From VRUE01 sp963774405 (GTDB lineage Bacteria; Actinomycetota; Thermoleophilia; Solirubrobacterales; 70-9): a stretch of DNA of 64,000 nucleotides. Each line of letters starts with the position of its first letter. Position 1 is the first letter of the stretch. The DNA is taken from assembly GCA_963774405.1 (NCBI GenBank), contig CAVZEV010000009.1:186001-250000 (forward strand). Direction: 5' to 3'. Positions 43,332-54,518 of the stretch are shown in pieces. The position numbers were made by a program, and so were the translations under genes. The notes under the pieces are model-generated. The model saw nothing but the letters and a program-made list of their open reading frames with translations. It was not told where the DNA came from and made no database searches.

Positions 43332-44224
43332 CGTCCCGCCTCCGCGGTCTCGACCGAGACCTCGATCCGTTCGAGCAGGCGCCGCGCGTTGCCGCCCAGG
43401 TAGGCCTGGCGCGACTCCGGGCGCAGGCCCAGCAGCTCGACCTCCTCCAGGGCGCGCTCGTAGCGCAGCATCGGCCAGTCGGCCCCGAAGAGCACCTGCT
43501 CGCGCAGCACCGTGTCGATCAGGTGGGCGATGTCGCCCCAGCCGCCGCCGGCGCCGGGGGCCATGTAGCGGGGGGCGATCGCGCCGAACTCGAGGTAGAC
43601 GTTCTTGTGCTTCCAGGCGACCGCGGCCGCCTCGTGCGGCCAGGGCCAGCCGCCGTGGTGGCAGATCAGCGTCAGCTGCGGGAAGTCGCAGGCGATGCGG
43701 TCGATCAGGACCGGCCGCTCGTGTTCGAGCGGGCCGTGCGAGGAGAAGTTGATCCCGGTGTGAAGGCCGACCGGCACGCCGAGCTGGGCGCAGCGGGCGT
43801 AGACCGGGTAGCAGCGGCGATCGGTCGGCGAGATGCCGAGGAAGCCCGGCTCGAAGACGATGCCGCTGAGCTTGAGGTCGAGGATCGCCCGGTCGACCTC
43901 TTCGAGCGCGGCCATCGGGTCGCGCGGATCGACGCAGCCGAAGCCGCAGGCGACGCGCTCCGGATTGTCGCGGACGACGGCAGCCAGGCGGTCGTTGAGC
44001 TCAACCGGATCGGCCCACTCGACCTCGGCCTGCATCACGCCGAGGTCGACGCCGCAGCGCCCGGCTTCCTCGAGCCAGTCCTCGACCGTGCAGTCGAGGT
44101 TCTGCAGGAAGCCCTCGTAGACCTCGTCGTAATGCAGGTACTCCTCCGGCACGGGCGGCTGCGGCTGCTCGCGCGTGTCGCGGGTCGGCAGCTTGACCCG
44201 GAAGTCGATGATCGGCTGCGCCAC
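43328..44224 (-). CDS. Amidohydrolase-2 (ACMSD-like) family protein
   Basis: The protein has about 298 residues. GTG 44224 is preferred over 44239 because GGAGG sits 6 bp before it, and it follows the upstream stop by 1 bp. The fold is a TIM-barrel metal hydrolase/decarboxylase. The first strand PIIDFRVKLP lacks the usual H-x-H; later metal or catalytic positions are LHTGINFSSH, LICHHGGWPWPHEA and LFGADWPM (Asp). The family includes ACMSD, resorcylate decarboxylases and hydrolases acting on CoA-pathway intermediates. Its place between two crotonase genes suggests ring cleavage or decarboxylation. Confidence 0.82.
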   Translation of the reverse strand: MAQPIIDFRVKLPTRDTREQPQPPVPEEYLHYDEVYEGFLQNLDCTVEDWLEEAGRCGVDLGVMQAEVEWADPVELNDRLAAVVRDNPERVACGFGCVDPRDPMAALEEVDRAILDLKLSGIVFEPGFLGISPTDRRCYPVYARCAQLGVPVGLHTGINFSSHGPLEHERPVLIDRIACDFPQLTLICHHGGWPWPHEAAAVAWKHKNVYLEFGAIAPRYMAPGAGGGWGDIAHLIDTVLREQVLFGADWPMLRYERALEEVELLGLRPESRQAYLGGNARRLLERIEVSVETAEAGR

Positions 44225-44225
44225 C

Positions 44226-44993
44226 TCAGGCCTCCGCACTCTCGTCGCGGCCGCCGCCGGCGAAGCCGCCGGTGCGCTCGAGCTGCTCGCCGGAGCCCTC
44301 CAGCGCCTCCATGTATGAGCGGTAGAGGCGCATGCTCTGCTCCAGCGGCGCGCCCAGCCCGCGCAGGGCGAGCTCTTTGGTCATCGCCACGGCGTCGGCG
44401 GCGCGCGAGCCGATTGTCGCCGCCAGCTCGCGCGCTGCGGGCATCAGCTCCTCGGGCTCGACCAGCTCGTTGACGAGGCCGATGCGCAGCGCCTCGTCGG
44501 CGTCGATGAACTCGCCACTGAGCAGCAGCCGCATCGCGTTGCCGAGGCCGACCACCGCCGGCAGCCGCAGGGCGCCGAAGCCGTGCAGGAGGTTCCACTT
44601 GACCTCGGGAGCGCCGAACTGCGAGGCGGGCGTGGCGAGGCGGATGTCGCAGAAGAGCGCCAGCTCCAGCCCGCCGGCGACCGCGTAGCCGTCGATCGCC
44701 GCGATCAGCGGCTTGGAGATCGTCAGGCCGAGGTCCCAGCGCTCGGGGCGCCAGGGCTCCCAGGCGGTCTGCTCCGGCACCTGGCTGTGCATCTCCTTCA
44801 GGTCGGCGCCGGCGGAGAAGGCGCGCCCGCCGGCCCCGGTGACGATCCCGACGCGGACCTCGGGGTCGCTCTCGATCCGCCGCAGCGCCGCGGTCACCTC
44901 GCGATAGGTCTCGCTGTCCATCGCGTTGAGGGCGCCGGGACGGCAAAGGGTGACCGTCCCGACGCCCTCTGATCTGTCCTCGGTGACAGGCAT
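44226..44993 (-). CDS. Enoyl-CoA hydratase/isomerase family protein
   Basis: The protein has 255 residues. ATG 44993 follows GGGAG at good spacing, 12 bp after the transporter stop. The crotonase motifs are TGAGGRAFSAGADLKEM (oxyanion hole) and AAIDGYAVAGGLELALFCDIRLA. A Glu-containing stretch at about residue 128-140 (FGAPEVKWNLLHGFGALR) follows. Sequence differs clearly from the crotonase at 42552, so the two probably catalyse different steps in the same pathway. Confidence 0.9.
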   Translation of the reverse strand: MPVTEDRSEGVGTVTLCRPGALNAMDSETYREVTAALRRIESDPEVRVGIVTGAGGRAFSAGADLKEMHSQVPEQTAWEPWRPERWDLGLTISKPLIAAIDGYAVAGGLELALFCDIRLATPASQFGAPEVKWNLLHGFGALRLPAVVGLGNAMRLLLSGEFIDADEALRIGLVNELVEPEELMPAARELAATIGSRAADAVAMTKELALRGLGAPLEQSMRLYRSYMEALEGSGEQLERTGGFAGGGRDESAEA

Positions 44994-45005
44994 CACCGAG
45001 CTCCC

Positions 45006-46526
45006 TCAGCCACGTCCGTGCAGGCCGCCGGCCTGGGGATGCTCGCCGGAGCCCGGGTCGTGGTCAGGTATGTAGGGCGGGACGTCGCTGCGCACGTCGG
45101 CCTCCTCCGGAGTCGCGGCGGCGAAGAGCTGCCCGGCCTCGACCAGGCGGGCGGGGTTGCGCCGCTCCAGGTAGAAGGCGATCACGACGGCGACGGCGAT
45201 CGTCGCCAGGGTCGCCCAGATGAAGTAGCGCAGCGGCGAGGGCGGCGTCGGGTGGACGTTGCCGTAGGTGACGATGCCGACGCCGACGAGGCCGACGATC
45301 GGCACGATCAGGTGCCGCCCGACCGAGAACTCGGGCCGGTGCTGCTCGTAGTAGTACTTGACCACGCCGACCCCGAGTAGGGCGTAGGCGGCGATGAAGA
45401 AGAGGGTCGCGATGTAGGCGGCCCAGGAGGCCAGTTCGCCCGGCTCGTAGATCGAGCCGAGGATCAGGGTGATGGCGAGGAAGGCGACGGCGACGGTGAC
45501 GATCGCCCGCCCGGGCGCGCCCTTCTCGTTGACGTTGTCGAACCAGGCCGGCAGCATCCGGTCGCGGCCCATCGAGAAGATCATCCGCGAGGCGGCCGTC
45601 ACGGTGACGATGTTGAGCGCGATGAAGCTGGTCATCACGGCGATGATCGAGAGCGTGCCGAGGAAGGGGCCGGAGAAGTTCCGCGCCAGGGTGTCGAAGG
45701 GGGTGCCGTCGCTCTGCAGCGCTTCCAGTCCCGCCTGGTTGACGCCGAAGCCGACCACGCCGGAGTAGATCAGCAGCACGTAGAAGGCGCCGACCGCGAG
45801 TGTCGTCACCAGCACCGCCCGCGGGATCGTTTTGCGCGGCTCGTGCGCCTCCTCGCCCAGGGTGGTCGCGGACTCGAAGCCGACGAAGGCGAAGATCGCG
45901 AAGACGAGGCCGTAGATCACCCCCGAGAAGCCGAGCGCGCTTTCGGATGGGTTGAACGGCTTGAGGCTGAGGCCGTCGGCGCCGCCGTTGAAGAGCACGA
46001 TCAGCGCGATCAGGCCGAAGACGAGGATCTCGAAGCCGAGGAAGAAGAGCCCGACCCGCAGCGACGGCGTCAGGCCGACCGTGGTTATCACCGCGGAGAA
46101 GACGATCAGCGCCGCGGCAAGCCACTGCCAGGCGATCGTCACTCCCTGTCCTTCGAGGTATTCGCTGACGAAGGTCGAGAAGAAGCAGAGCTGGAAGGGC
46201 AGCAGCAGGACGTAGGCGCCGAACAGCATCATTCCGGTGACGAAGCCGACCTTCGGCCCGAAGGCGTGCGAGAGGTAGTTGTAGAAGGAGCCCGCCGCGG
46301 GCAGCTTGCGGGCGAACTCGCCGATGATCACGGCGAGGCAGAGCGAGAACAGCATTCCTACGAGCATCGCGAAGGGCGAGGCGAAGCCGCTCTCGCTCGC
46401 GATGAAGACGAATCCGGCCGTGGCACCCGCCGCCGGTCCGATCAACGCCGCCGATTGCACGACTGCGCCTCCCAGGCCCGTTGAGCCCCCGCGCAGGGTG
46501 GAAATGCGGTTGGACGTCGACTCCAT
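45006..46526 (-). CDS. APC-superfamily amino-acid/organic-acid permease
   Basis: The 506-residue protein has about 12-13 membrane helices. The first carries the APC unwound-helix pattern (AALIGPAAGATAGFVF), with GESFARK-like GEFARKLPAAGSFYNYLSHAFG after helix 2 and FVGFESATTLGEEAHEPRKTIPRA in the middle. ATG 46526 follows AGGAG. It sits within the catabolic operon, so it probably imports the substrate. The acyl-CoA synthetase upstream appears fused in frame only because of a frameshift in that gene. Confidence 0.9.
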   Translation of the reverse strand: MESTSNRISTLRGGSTGLGGAVVQSAALIGPAAGATAGFVFIASESGFASPFAMLVGMLFSLCLAVIIGEFARKLPAAGSFYNYLSHAFGPKVGFVTGMMLFGAYVLLLPFQLCFFSTFVSEYLEGQGVTIAWQWLAAALIVFSAVITTVGLTPSLRVGLFFLGFEILVFGLIALIVLFNGGADGLSLKPFNPSESALGFSGVIYGLVFAIFAFVGFESATTLGEEAHEPRKTIPRAVLVTTLAVGAFYVLLIYSGVVGFGVNQAGLEALQSDGTPFDTLARNFSGPFLGTLSIIAVMTSFIALNIVTVTAASRMIFSMGRDRMLPAWFDNVNEKGAPGRAIVTVAVAFLAITLILGSIYEPGELASWAAYIATLFFIAAYALLGVGVVKYYYEQHRPEFSVGRHLIVPIVGLVGVGIVTYGNVHPTPPSPLRYFIWATLATIAVAVVIAFYLERRNPARLVEAGQLFAAATPEEADVRSDVPPYIPDHDPGSGEHPQAGGLHGRG

Positions 46527-46534
46527 GGTGACTC

Positions 46535-48182
46535 CTACCTCTCTTTCGACTTGGTCTTGTTCCAGTCGGGAAGCTCTTTGTCGCGGTCCCAGGCGCGGGC
46601 GAAGGGGCCCTCGACCGCGGCGATCAGGGCGCTCTTCTTGACCCGCATCGACGGGGTGCGAGGGAACGGCTCCGTGCGCTGCTCGATGTAGCGCGGGACA
46701 CTTGTGCTTGGCGAGGCGGTCACGGCAGAACTCGACCAGGGCCGCCGGCGTGACAGCGCTCGCATCGTCGACGAACGCCACGTACGCCTTGACCTCCTCG
46801 CCTCGCAACTCGTCGGGCACCGCCACCACCGCCGCCTCAAGCACGGAGGGGTGGGAGCGCAGGACGTTCTCGACCTCGGCCGCGGCGACGTTCTCGCCGG
46901 CCCGCCGCACGATGTCCTTCTTGCGTCCGAGGAAGTAGAGGTAGCCGGCCTCGTCGCGGCGGGCCAGGTCGCCGCTGTGCAGCCAGCCGTCGACAAGCGT
47001 CTCCGCGGTCGCCTCAGGCCGGTTCAGGTAGCCGCGCATCATCCCCGGCGCCTTGATCAGGATCTCGCCGGGCTCGTCGGGGCCGACCTCGCGGCCCTCG
47101 TCGTCGACGAGGCGGATGCTGACGCCGGGGCAGGGCAGGCCGATCGAGCCCGAGCCGGTCATCTCCTCGGCCCGCTCGAGCGGCATCGCCACGACCAGGC
47201 CGGACTCGGTCAGGCCGTAGCCCTCGACCCAGGGAAAGCCCCAGCGCTCGACGAACTCGGCGTGGAGCTGGGCCGGGATGCCGATGTGCAGCGCGAACTC
47301 GACCCGCTGCCGCTGTTCCTCCTCACCCGGCTCGGCCTTGAGCAGCAGGGCCGGGATCGAGGCGAGGGCGAAGAGCCGGGTGACCTGGTGCTCGACCACG
47401 ACCGACCAGAAGCGCGAGACGCTGAAGCGGCGCATCGTCACCAGTGGCGCACCGGCGTGCAGCGAGCTGAGGAACAGCCAGGGCGGGTCGTTGTAGAAGA
47501 ACTGCAGGCAGCAGAGCAGGCGGTCGTCTTCGTCGAGGCCGTAGAGGCCGAGGTAGAGCTCGACGAAGCGGAGCCAGTAGTCGTGGGCGACCATGCAGCC
47601 CTTGGGCGGGCCGGTCGTGCCGGAGGTGTAATAGACGTTGGTGATCGCGTCGGGGTCGACGTTGACGTCGGCCAGCCGCAGCGGGCCGGACTCGGCCACG
47701 CAGTGCGCCAGCCCGTTCGGCTCGGCACCGCTGACGACGATCACCTCGGTCGCGCCGGGCTCGACCGCGGCCCGGATCAGCGGCTCGTGCTCGGCGCCGC
47801 AGATCGCCAGCACGGCGGCCGAGTCGCGGACGATGTGGCCGGCGTCGTGCTCGCCGGCCGAGGTGTTGACCGAGACGAGGCTCGCTTCGCAGGCGTTGGC
47901 CGCCAGCCAGGCGACCATGAACTCGGTCCGGTTCTCGAGCATGATCAGGACTCGGTCGCCGGGCTCGAGCCGCTCGGCCAGGTAGCCGGCGAAGTCCTCG
48001 ACCGCGGCGCGGAAGCGCTCGCGGCTGACGACGGTCCCGTCCTCGAAGATGAAGGCCGGCTTGCCGGGCTCGCGGTCCAGCGCCTCGCGGGCGAGCGTGA
48101 CGATGTCGGCGGGCAGGTCGGCGACGGCTGAATCGAGCGACGGCCAGGCGGCCTCGAGGCGATTCGCCGGCGCCGGCGTCAT
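46535..48182 (-). CDS. Acyl-CoA synthetase (AMP-binding family), one frameshift
   Basis: The product is about 548 residues. Motifs are YYTSGTTGPPKGCMVAH, WVEGYGLTESG, WLHSGDLARRDEAGYLYFLGRKKD and the C-terminal hinge and lysine region. Near 46700 one extra base after LAKHK shifts the frame. The correct end reads VPRYIEQRTEPFPRTPSMR, then KSALIAAVEGPFARAWD, stopping at 46535-46537, 8 bp before the permease start. ATG 48182 overlaps the stop of the metallo-beta-lactamase gene. It should activate the imported acid to its CoA ester as the first step of the operon's pathway. Confidence 0.88.
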
Positions 48183-48961
48183 TCGTACCAGCGCTCCGGC
48201 GCGACCAGGGTCTTCTGCTGCCACTCGAGGTCGTGGGTGAAGATCAGCTCCGCGTCGTGGCGCTGAGCCAGCTCGCGGATGCGTCGCCAGCCGGCGACCA
48301 TCGCGTCGGGGCTCCAGACGATTCCCGGCAGGACGTTCTGCTCGATGTTGCGCGGTATGTAGGCGGCGTCGGCGACCAGGATCAGGGTCCGCTCGCCGTC
48401 GAGCTGGACCAGCATCGATTGGTGCCCGGCGGTGTGGCCGGGTGTGGGGAAGACGACGACCCGGCCGTCGCCGAAGAGGTCGTGCTCGCCTTCCAGCTCG
48501 ACCCACTCGACCGGGTGGTCGAAGTCGGCGGGCAGGTAGATCTCGCGCTGGTAGACCGGCGGCCAGTGGGCGAACTCGAGCTCGCGGCGCTGGGCGTAGA
48601 AGGTCGCCTCGGGGAAGAACTCGATGCCGCCGGCGTGGTCGTAGTGCAGGTGGGAGAGGACGACGTGCTCGACGTCGGCCGGCGCGAAGCCGGCCGCGCC
48701 GAGCTGACTGACCACGTCGTCGCCCTTCTCCATCGTCACCTCGAATGCGTCGGCGGCCTCGCCTAGCCGGCCCCGGGGATCGTCAATGAGGGCCGGGTGG
48801 CCACCGGTGTCGAAGAGCACATTGCCCTCCGGGTGGGCGACGACGTAGAAGAAGTAGGGGATCTCGACCTTCGTCCCGACTTCGGGGTGGAAGGGGTCGA
48901 AGACGGACATGTCGGCGATCTCGCCGCCGCCGTGGAAGGCGTAGACGCGCAGCCCGGCCAT
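48179..48961 (-). CDS. Metallo-beta-lactamase-fold hydrolase (lactonase-like)
   Basis: The 260-residue protein has the zinc motif LSHLHYDHAGG (about residues 104-114), a downstream ligand histidine in FPTPGHTAGHQS (about 172) and VADAAY (Asp about 199). A later His lies in IFTHDLEW. Spacing is close to AHL-lactonase (AttM/AiiA) relatives, which open lactone rings. In this operon, hydrolysis of a lactone or ester to release the acid for CoA activation fits well. ATG 48961 lies 1 bp from the tetR stop. Confidence 0.87.
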   Translation of the reverse strand: MAGLRVYAFHGGGEIADMSVFDPFHPEVGTKVEIPYFFYVVAHPEGNVLFDTGGHPALIDDPRGRLGEAADAFEVTMEKGDDVVSQLGAAGFAPADVEHVVLSHLHYDHAGGIEFFPEATFYAQRRELEFAHWPPVYQREIYLPADFDHPVEWVELEGEHDLFGDGRVVVFPTPGHTAGHQSMLVQLDGERTLILVADAAYIPRNIEQNVLPGIVWSPDAMVAGWRRIRELAQRHDAELIFTHDLEWQQKTLVAPERWYE

Positions 48962-48962
48962 C

Positions 48963-49745
48963 TCAGTCGCCGCCGTCCTGGCCGGTCTTCGGCGCCGGGT
49001 GGGAGGCGAGCTCGGGGCGGTGGTCTGAGCCCGCCATCGCCAGGGCGAACCCGGCCATCTCGTCGGCGATCACGGCGAGCGGGGTGGGGCCGGAGGGGCG
49101 AAACCAGTAGGTGACGCCGTTGCACATCTGGATCGCGGCGATGCGGAACAGTTTCTGCTGGGCGATGTGAAAATCGCCGGCGGCGACGCCGCGCGCGATC
49201 ACGTCGGCCCAGAGCGCCTCGTATTCGTCGCGGATCTTGACGATGCGGGCCCGGTTGGGCGGGTCGAGTGAGCGGATCTCGGCGTCGCCGACGTAGGCGT
49301 CGAGGAGGTTCTCGCCGTTGTAGCTGACGTGGGCGCGGGCGATGCCGGCGAGCTGCTCGGGCGGGGTGTCCGCCGCGGCCAGGGCTTTGCGAGCGCCGGC
49401 GACCATCTCGTGCATCGCGTCGCGCATGATCGTCAGCAGGAGGTCCTGCTTGCTGCCCATGTGGTGGTAGAGGGCGGCGGTGGTGACGCCGGCCTCATCG
49501 GCGATCTCGCGGATGCCCGTGGCCGCGTAGCCGCGGCCGGCGAAGAGGCGGACCGCGGCGTCGCGGATACGGGCTCCGGTGTCCGGTTGGCTCTTGCTTA
49601 CCGATCGATCGATAACCCGACCGTAACAGCGCTCCAGAGCCGATTCAAGGCGCTCCCGCCAATCTGGGCCGGGGTGGAGAGAGATCGCGCGGCCGGCTGT
49701 CCGAAAGGGCCAACGAGCCGTGCCTCGGGGCCCCTGAGGGCCCAC
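48963..49745 (-). CDS. TetR-family regulator heading the catabolic operon
   Basis: The TetR HTH lies in IRDAAVRLFAGRGYAATGIRE and AGVTTAALYHHMGSKQDLLL, followed by a helical ligand domain (about 110 further residues). The frame is open from GTG 49745, but the natural start should be near SKSQPDTGARIRD, where only GTA (49601-49599) occurs. The first 48 codons of the longer version are probably non-coding, and a single-base error may hide the real start. A near-perfect 18-bp palindrome overlaps that point. As first gene of a seven-gene operon it is the likely substrate-responsive repressor. Confidence 0.8.
   Translation of the reverse strand: MGPQGPRGTARWPFRTAGRAISLHPGPDWRERLESALERCYGRVIDRSVSKSQPDTGARIRDAAVRLFAGRGYAATGIREIADEAGVTTAALYHHMGSKQDLLLTIMRDAMHEMVAGARKALAAADTPPEQLAGIARAHVSYNGENLLDAYVGDAEIRSLDPPNRARIVKIRDEYEALWADVIARGVAAGDFHIAQQKLFRIAAIQMCNGVTYWFRPSGPTPLAVIADEMAGFALAMAGSDHRPELASHPAPKTGQDGGD
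49598..49615. promoter_or_regulatory. TetR operator candidate
   Basis: The 18-bp sequence TTACCGATCGATCGATAA is palindromic except for one base pair of positions. It overlaps the presumed 5' end of the tetR gene, upstream of the whole catabolic operon, which is the usual position for autoregulation. It does not resemble the TTGACC-N12-GGTCAA motif. Confidence 0.5.
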
Positions 49746-49798
49746 CCGTCCGACCCGCTATCCTGTTCTAAGACTAACTACAGAAATTGGACTTAGAC

Positions 49799-52080
<2,282 letters not shown>

Positions 52081-52100
<20 letters not shown>

Positions 52101-52410
52101 CTGCGCGCCCGTCCCCGCCGCGATGCGGGCGACGGCGACGCTGCTCGAGCGCCGCTGGACGCTGGCGACGATCTACGCCGCGGCCGGCGGCGCCACCCGC
52201 TTCAACGAGTTCCGCCAGTCCCTCCCCGGCGTCTCGCCGACCACGCTCTCCGAGCGCCTCGAGCAGCTCGAGGCCGCCCAGATCGTCGAGCGCCGCCTCG
52301 TCCCCGGCCGCCCCCCGCACACCGAGTACGTGCTGACTCCCCACGGTGAGCGGCTGGCGCGGGCGGTGGCGGGGCTACTGGAGAAAGGCGCGGCGGGGCG
52401 GCCGGCCTGA
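52081..52410 (+). CDS. HxlR-family transcriptional regulator
   Basis: The 109-residue winged-helix protein has the HxlR pattern: a Cys near the N-terminus (CRSCAPV), LLERRWTLATIYAAAGGATRFNE split over the first helices, LPGVSPTTLSERLEQLEAA as recognition region and a wing with PGRPPHTEYVLTPHGERL. It overlaps the 3' end of lon by 20 bp in another frame. Such regulators often respond to electrophiles or redox stress. The regulated gene is not evident. Confidence 0.82.
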
Positions 52411-52457
52411 AGGACTCCAGCTGGAGGAGCCAGGCCGCGCTGATAGCTTGCGCGACG

Positions 52458-53225
52458 ATGCGCCGCCTTCGTCTCGTCCTGTCGTTTCTGCTCGCCGCGC
52501 TCATAGCGCCCAGCGCTGCCGCAGCCGCGGTCACGCTTGGGCCGACCGAACCCAACCCCAACCCGACCGGGGCGTCTTCCGCTCCGTACGGCAGCGGCAG
52601 GCTGTTGTTCAACGCCGGCGCTCCCAGCGGAACGGTGTTGGCCGCACCGGGCGAAGGCGTGGTGACCAGCTGGCGGCTCTATACCGACGAAGTCGGGCCC
52701 GGGGCCACCGCGCAGCTCTACGCGTTGACCCCGGTGGGTGGCGGCAGCTACAGGGTGGACGCGATCGGCCCGAAGGAAGCTCTGCCGCAGGTGGAACCCG
52801 AAGGCGCGGAAGCCCAGAACGTCCTCAACTCCTTCACCGGCAATCTCGCCATCCCCGCGGGGGCGATTCTCGGCGTGCTGCTCGAATACCCCTCGGGCAG
52901 CACCATCCATCCGGTCTACTACTTCAGCGCGACCTGGACGATGGGCTGCCTCGGCGGCGGCTGCCCCGCCGTACCCGCCATCGGCGGCAGCGCAACCGCG
53001 TCCTCCTACGCGGTCCAGCTGGCGATGAACGTGACCTTCGAACCCACCGCTCCAAACCAGTTGGCCTCCTGCATCGGCGCCTGTTCGGCGCCGGCGACGG
53101 CCGTGGCGCCAAGCCCGGTCGCGAAGAAGAAGAAGAAGAAGTGCAAGAAGGGCAAGCGACGCAAGCACGGCAAGTGCGTCAAGAAGCACAAGAAGAAGCG
53201 GCACAAGAGAGCCCACGGCAAGTAG
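52458..53225 (+). CDS. Secreted protein with cationic Cys/Lys tail
   Basis: The 255-residue protein starts at ATG 52458 with a signal peptide ending ALIAPSAAAA. The mature part (about 25-215) is beta-rich (GVVTSWRLYTDEVGPGATAQ, IPAGAILGVLLEYPSGS), like a jelly-roll domain, with a Cys pair in MGCLGGGCP. The tail (about 222-255) is almost only Lys/Arg/His with two Cys (KKCKKGKRRKHGKC). Such tails are frequent on secreted Thermoleophilia proteins (from memory) and may hold the protein to the wall or to DNA. The role is unknown. Confidence 0.7.
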   Translation: MRRLRLVLSFLLAALIAPSAAAAAVTLGPTEPNPNPTGASSAPYGSGRLLFNAGAPSGTVLAAPGEGVVTSWRLYTDEVGPGATAQLYALTPVGGGSYRVDAIGPKEALPQVEPEGAEAQNVLNSFTGNLAIPAGAILGVLLEYPSGSTIHPVYYFSATWTMGCLGGGCPAVPAIGGSATASSYAVQLAMNVTFEPTAPNQLASCIGACSAPATAVAPSPVAKKKKKKCKKGKRRKHGKCVKKHKKKRHKRAHGK

Positions 53226-53264
53226 AGCCGGCACGCACGCGGCGCACTTTGCCAAGATGAAGGC

Positions 53265-53654
53265 GTGGGGTTCGACCAGTACCACGAGCCGGCCGGGGAG
53301 CTTTCCGCTGAGACGCGGACCTTTGCGCGGCTCTGTGCCTCGCTGACCGAGGAGGCCGAGGCGATCGGCTGGTACCAGCAGCGGCTCTCGGTCGAGCCCG
53401 ACGAGGAGGCGCGGGCGATCATGCACGACGCTCAGGGCGAGGAGTTCAAGCACTTCTGCATGGATCTCGAGTTCCTGCTGCGGCGCACGCCGCTGTGGCG
53501 TGAGATCGCTCAGGGGATCCTCTTCCAGGAGGGCGACATCGTCGAGCACGGCGAGGCCGCCGAGGAGGAGGCGACCGAGGGCGAGGCGGAGCGGGGCGCG
53601 CCGCTCTCCGGCGGCGAGTCGCTCGGCATCGGCAGCTTGCGCGGAGCCGCTTGA
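53265..53654 (+). CDS. encFtn: Encapsulated ferritin-like protein (EncFtn)
   Basis: The 129-residue cargo protein has two helices with iron ligands: Glu32 in TEEAEAIGWYQQR, and Glu60 and His63 in GEEFKHF. These match the Glu32/Glu62/His65 ferroxidase site of the Rhodospirillum rubrum EncFtn. The C-terminus ends ESLGIGSLRGAA, the encapsulation peptide that docks the cargo inside the shell. EncFtn oxidises Fe(II) for storage in the nanocompartment. GTG 53265 is the start. Its TGA overlaps the ATG of the encapsulin gene, so cargo and shell are coupled. Confidence 0.93.
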   Translation: MGFDQYHEPAGELSAETRTFARLCASLTEEAEAIGWYQQRLSVEPDEEARAIMHDAQGEEFKHFCMDLEFLLRRTPLWREIAQGILFQEGDIVEHGEAAEEEATEGEAERGAPLSGGESLGIGSLRGAA

Positions 53655-54454
53655 TGAGCCACCTGCTGCGCGAGCACGCGCCGATCACCGCGGCCGGCTG
53701 GGCGCTGCTCGACGATGAGGCGCGGGAGCGGCTCGAGCCCGCGCTTGCCGCCCGCAAGCTGGTCGACTTCGCCGGCCCGCACGGCTGGCAGCACTCCGCG
53801 ACCAACCTCGGCCGCACCCGGAAAGTCGCCAAAGCTCCCGCGAAAGGGGTCAGCGCCGCGCAGCGCCAGGTCCTGCCGCTGGTCGAGCTGCGCGCGCCGT
53901 TTGCGATCTCCCGCGCCGAGCTCGAAGCCGCCGACCGCGGCGCCGAGGACGCCGACCTCGCCCCGCTCGACGCGGCCGCTCACCAGATCGCCGTGGCCGA
54001 GAACGCGGCCGTCTTCCACGGCTGGAAAGCGGCGGCGATCGGCGGCATCCTCGAGTCCTCCTCGCAGCAGTCGATCAAGCTCGGCAGCGATTGCGAGCGC
54101 TACCCGCGCCACGTCGCCAAGGCGGTCGAGGCGCTGCTCGCCGCCGGAGTCGGCGGACCCTACGGCCTGGCGCTCGGCCCCGACCCCTACACCGGCGTGC
54201 TCGAGACCGGCGAGCACGGCGGCTACCCGCTGCTCGAGCACCTGCGCGAGATCGTCGGCGGCCCGCTGGTCTGGTCGCCGGGCCTGAAGGGCGCCGCGGT
54301 GCTCAGCCTGCGCGGCGGCGACTTCCTCTTCGAGTCCGGCGAAGACCTGGCGATCGGCTACGCCGGCCACGACGCCGACGCGGTCCAGCTCTACCTGCAG
54401 GAGAGCTTCAGCTTCCGCGTCGCCACGCCCGAGGCGGCTGTAACGCTCACTTAG
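53654..54454 (+). CDS. enc: Encapsulin shell protein (linocin/HK97-fold)
   Basis: The 266-residue protein has the family 1 encapsulin pattern: N-terminal helix REHAPITAAGWALLDDEAR, ARKLVDFAGPHGWQHSATNLGR split over the E-loop region, VAENAAVFHGW, GPYGLALGPDPYTG, and the final strands EDLAIGYAGHDADAVQLYLQES. It self-assembles into an icosahedral protein cage that houses EncFtn and stores iron. ATG 53654 is used because it overlaps the cargo stop as ATGA. The 54455-54518 stretch after it holds no gene. Confidence 0.94.
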   Translation: MSHLLREHAPITAAGWALLDDEARERLEPALAARKLVDFAGPHGWQHSATNLGRTRKVAKAPAKGVSAAQRQVLPLVELRAPFAISRAELEAADRGAEDADLAPLDAAAHQIAVAENAAVFHGWKAAAIGGILESSSQQSIKLGSDCERYPRHVAKAVEALLAAGVGGPYGLALGPDPYTGVLETGEHGGYPLLEHLREIVGGPLVWSPGLKGAAVLSLRGGDFLFESGEDLAIGYAGHDADAVQLYLQESFSFRVATPEAAVTLT

Positions 54455-54518
54455 CCGGTACTGCGCTCCGCTTGCGCACGCTGGGGCTCGCTCGAGGTAG
54501 GGAGTAACTCGGGAAGAA

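Noticed and set aside
45006..48506. 1,166-codon frame that would fuse an acyl-CoA synthetase to an APC permease
   Set aside because: The synthetase end and its stop are found in the neighbouring frame after a single-base shift near 46700, and the permease has its own AGGAG and ATG. The fusion is an artefact.
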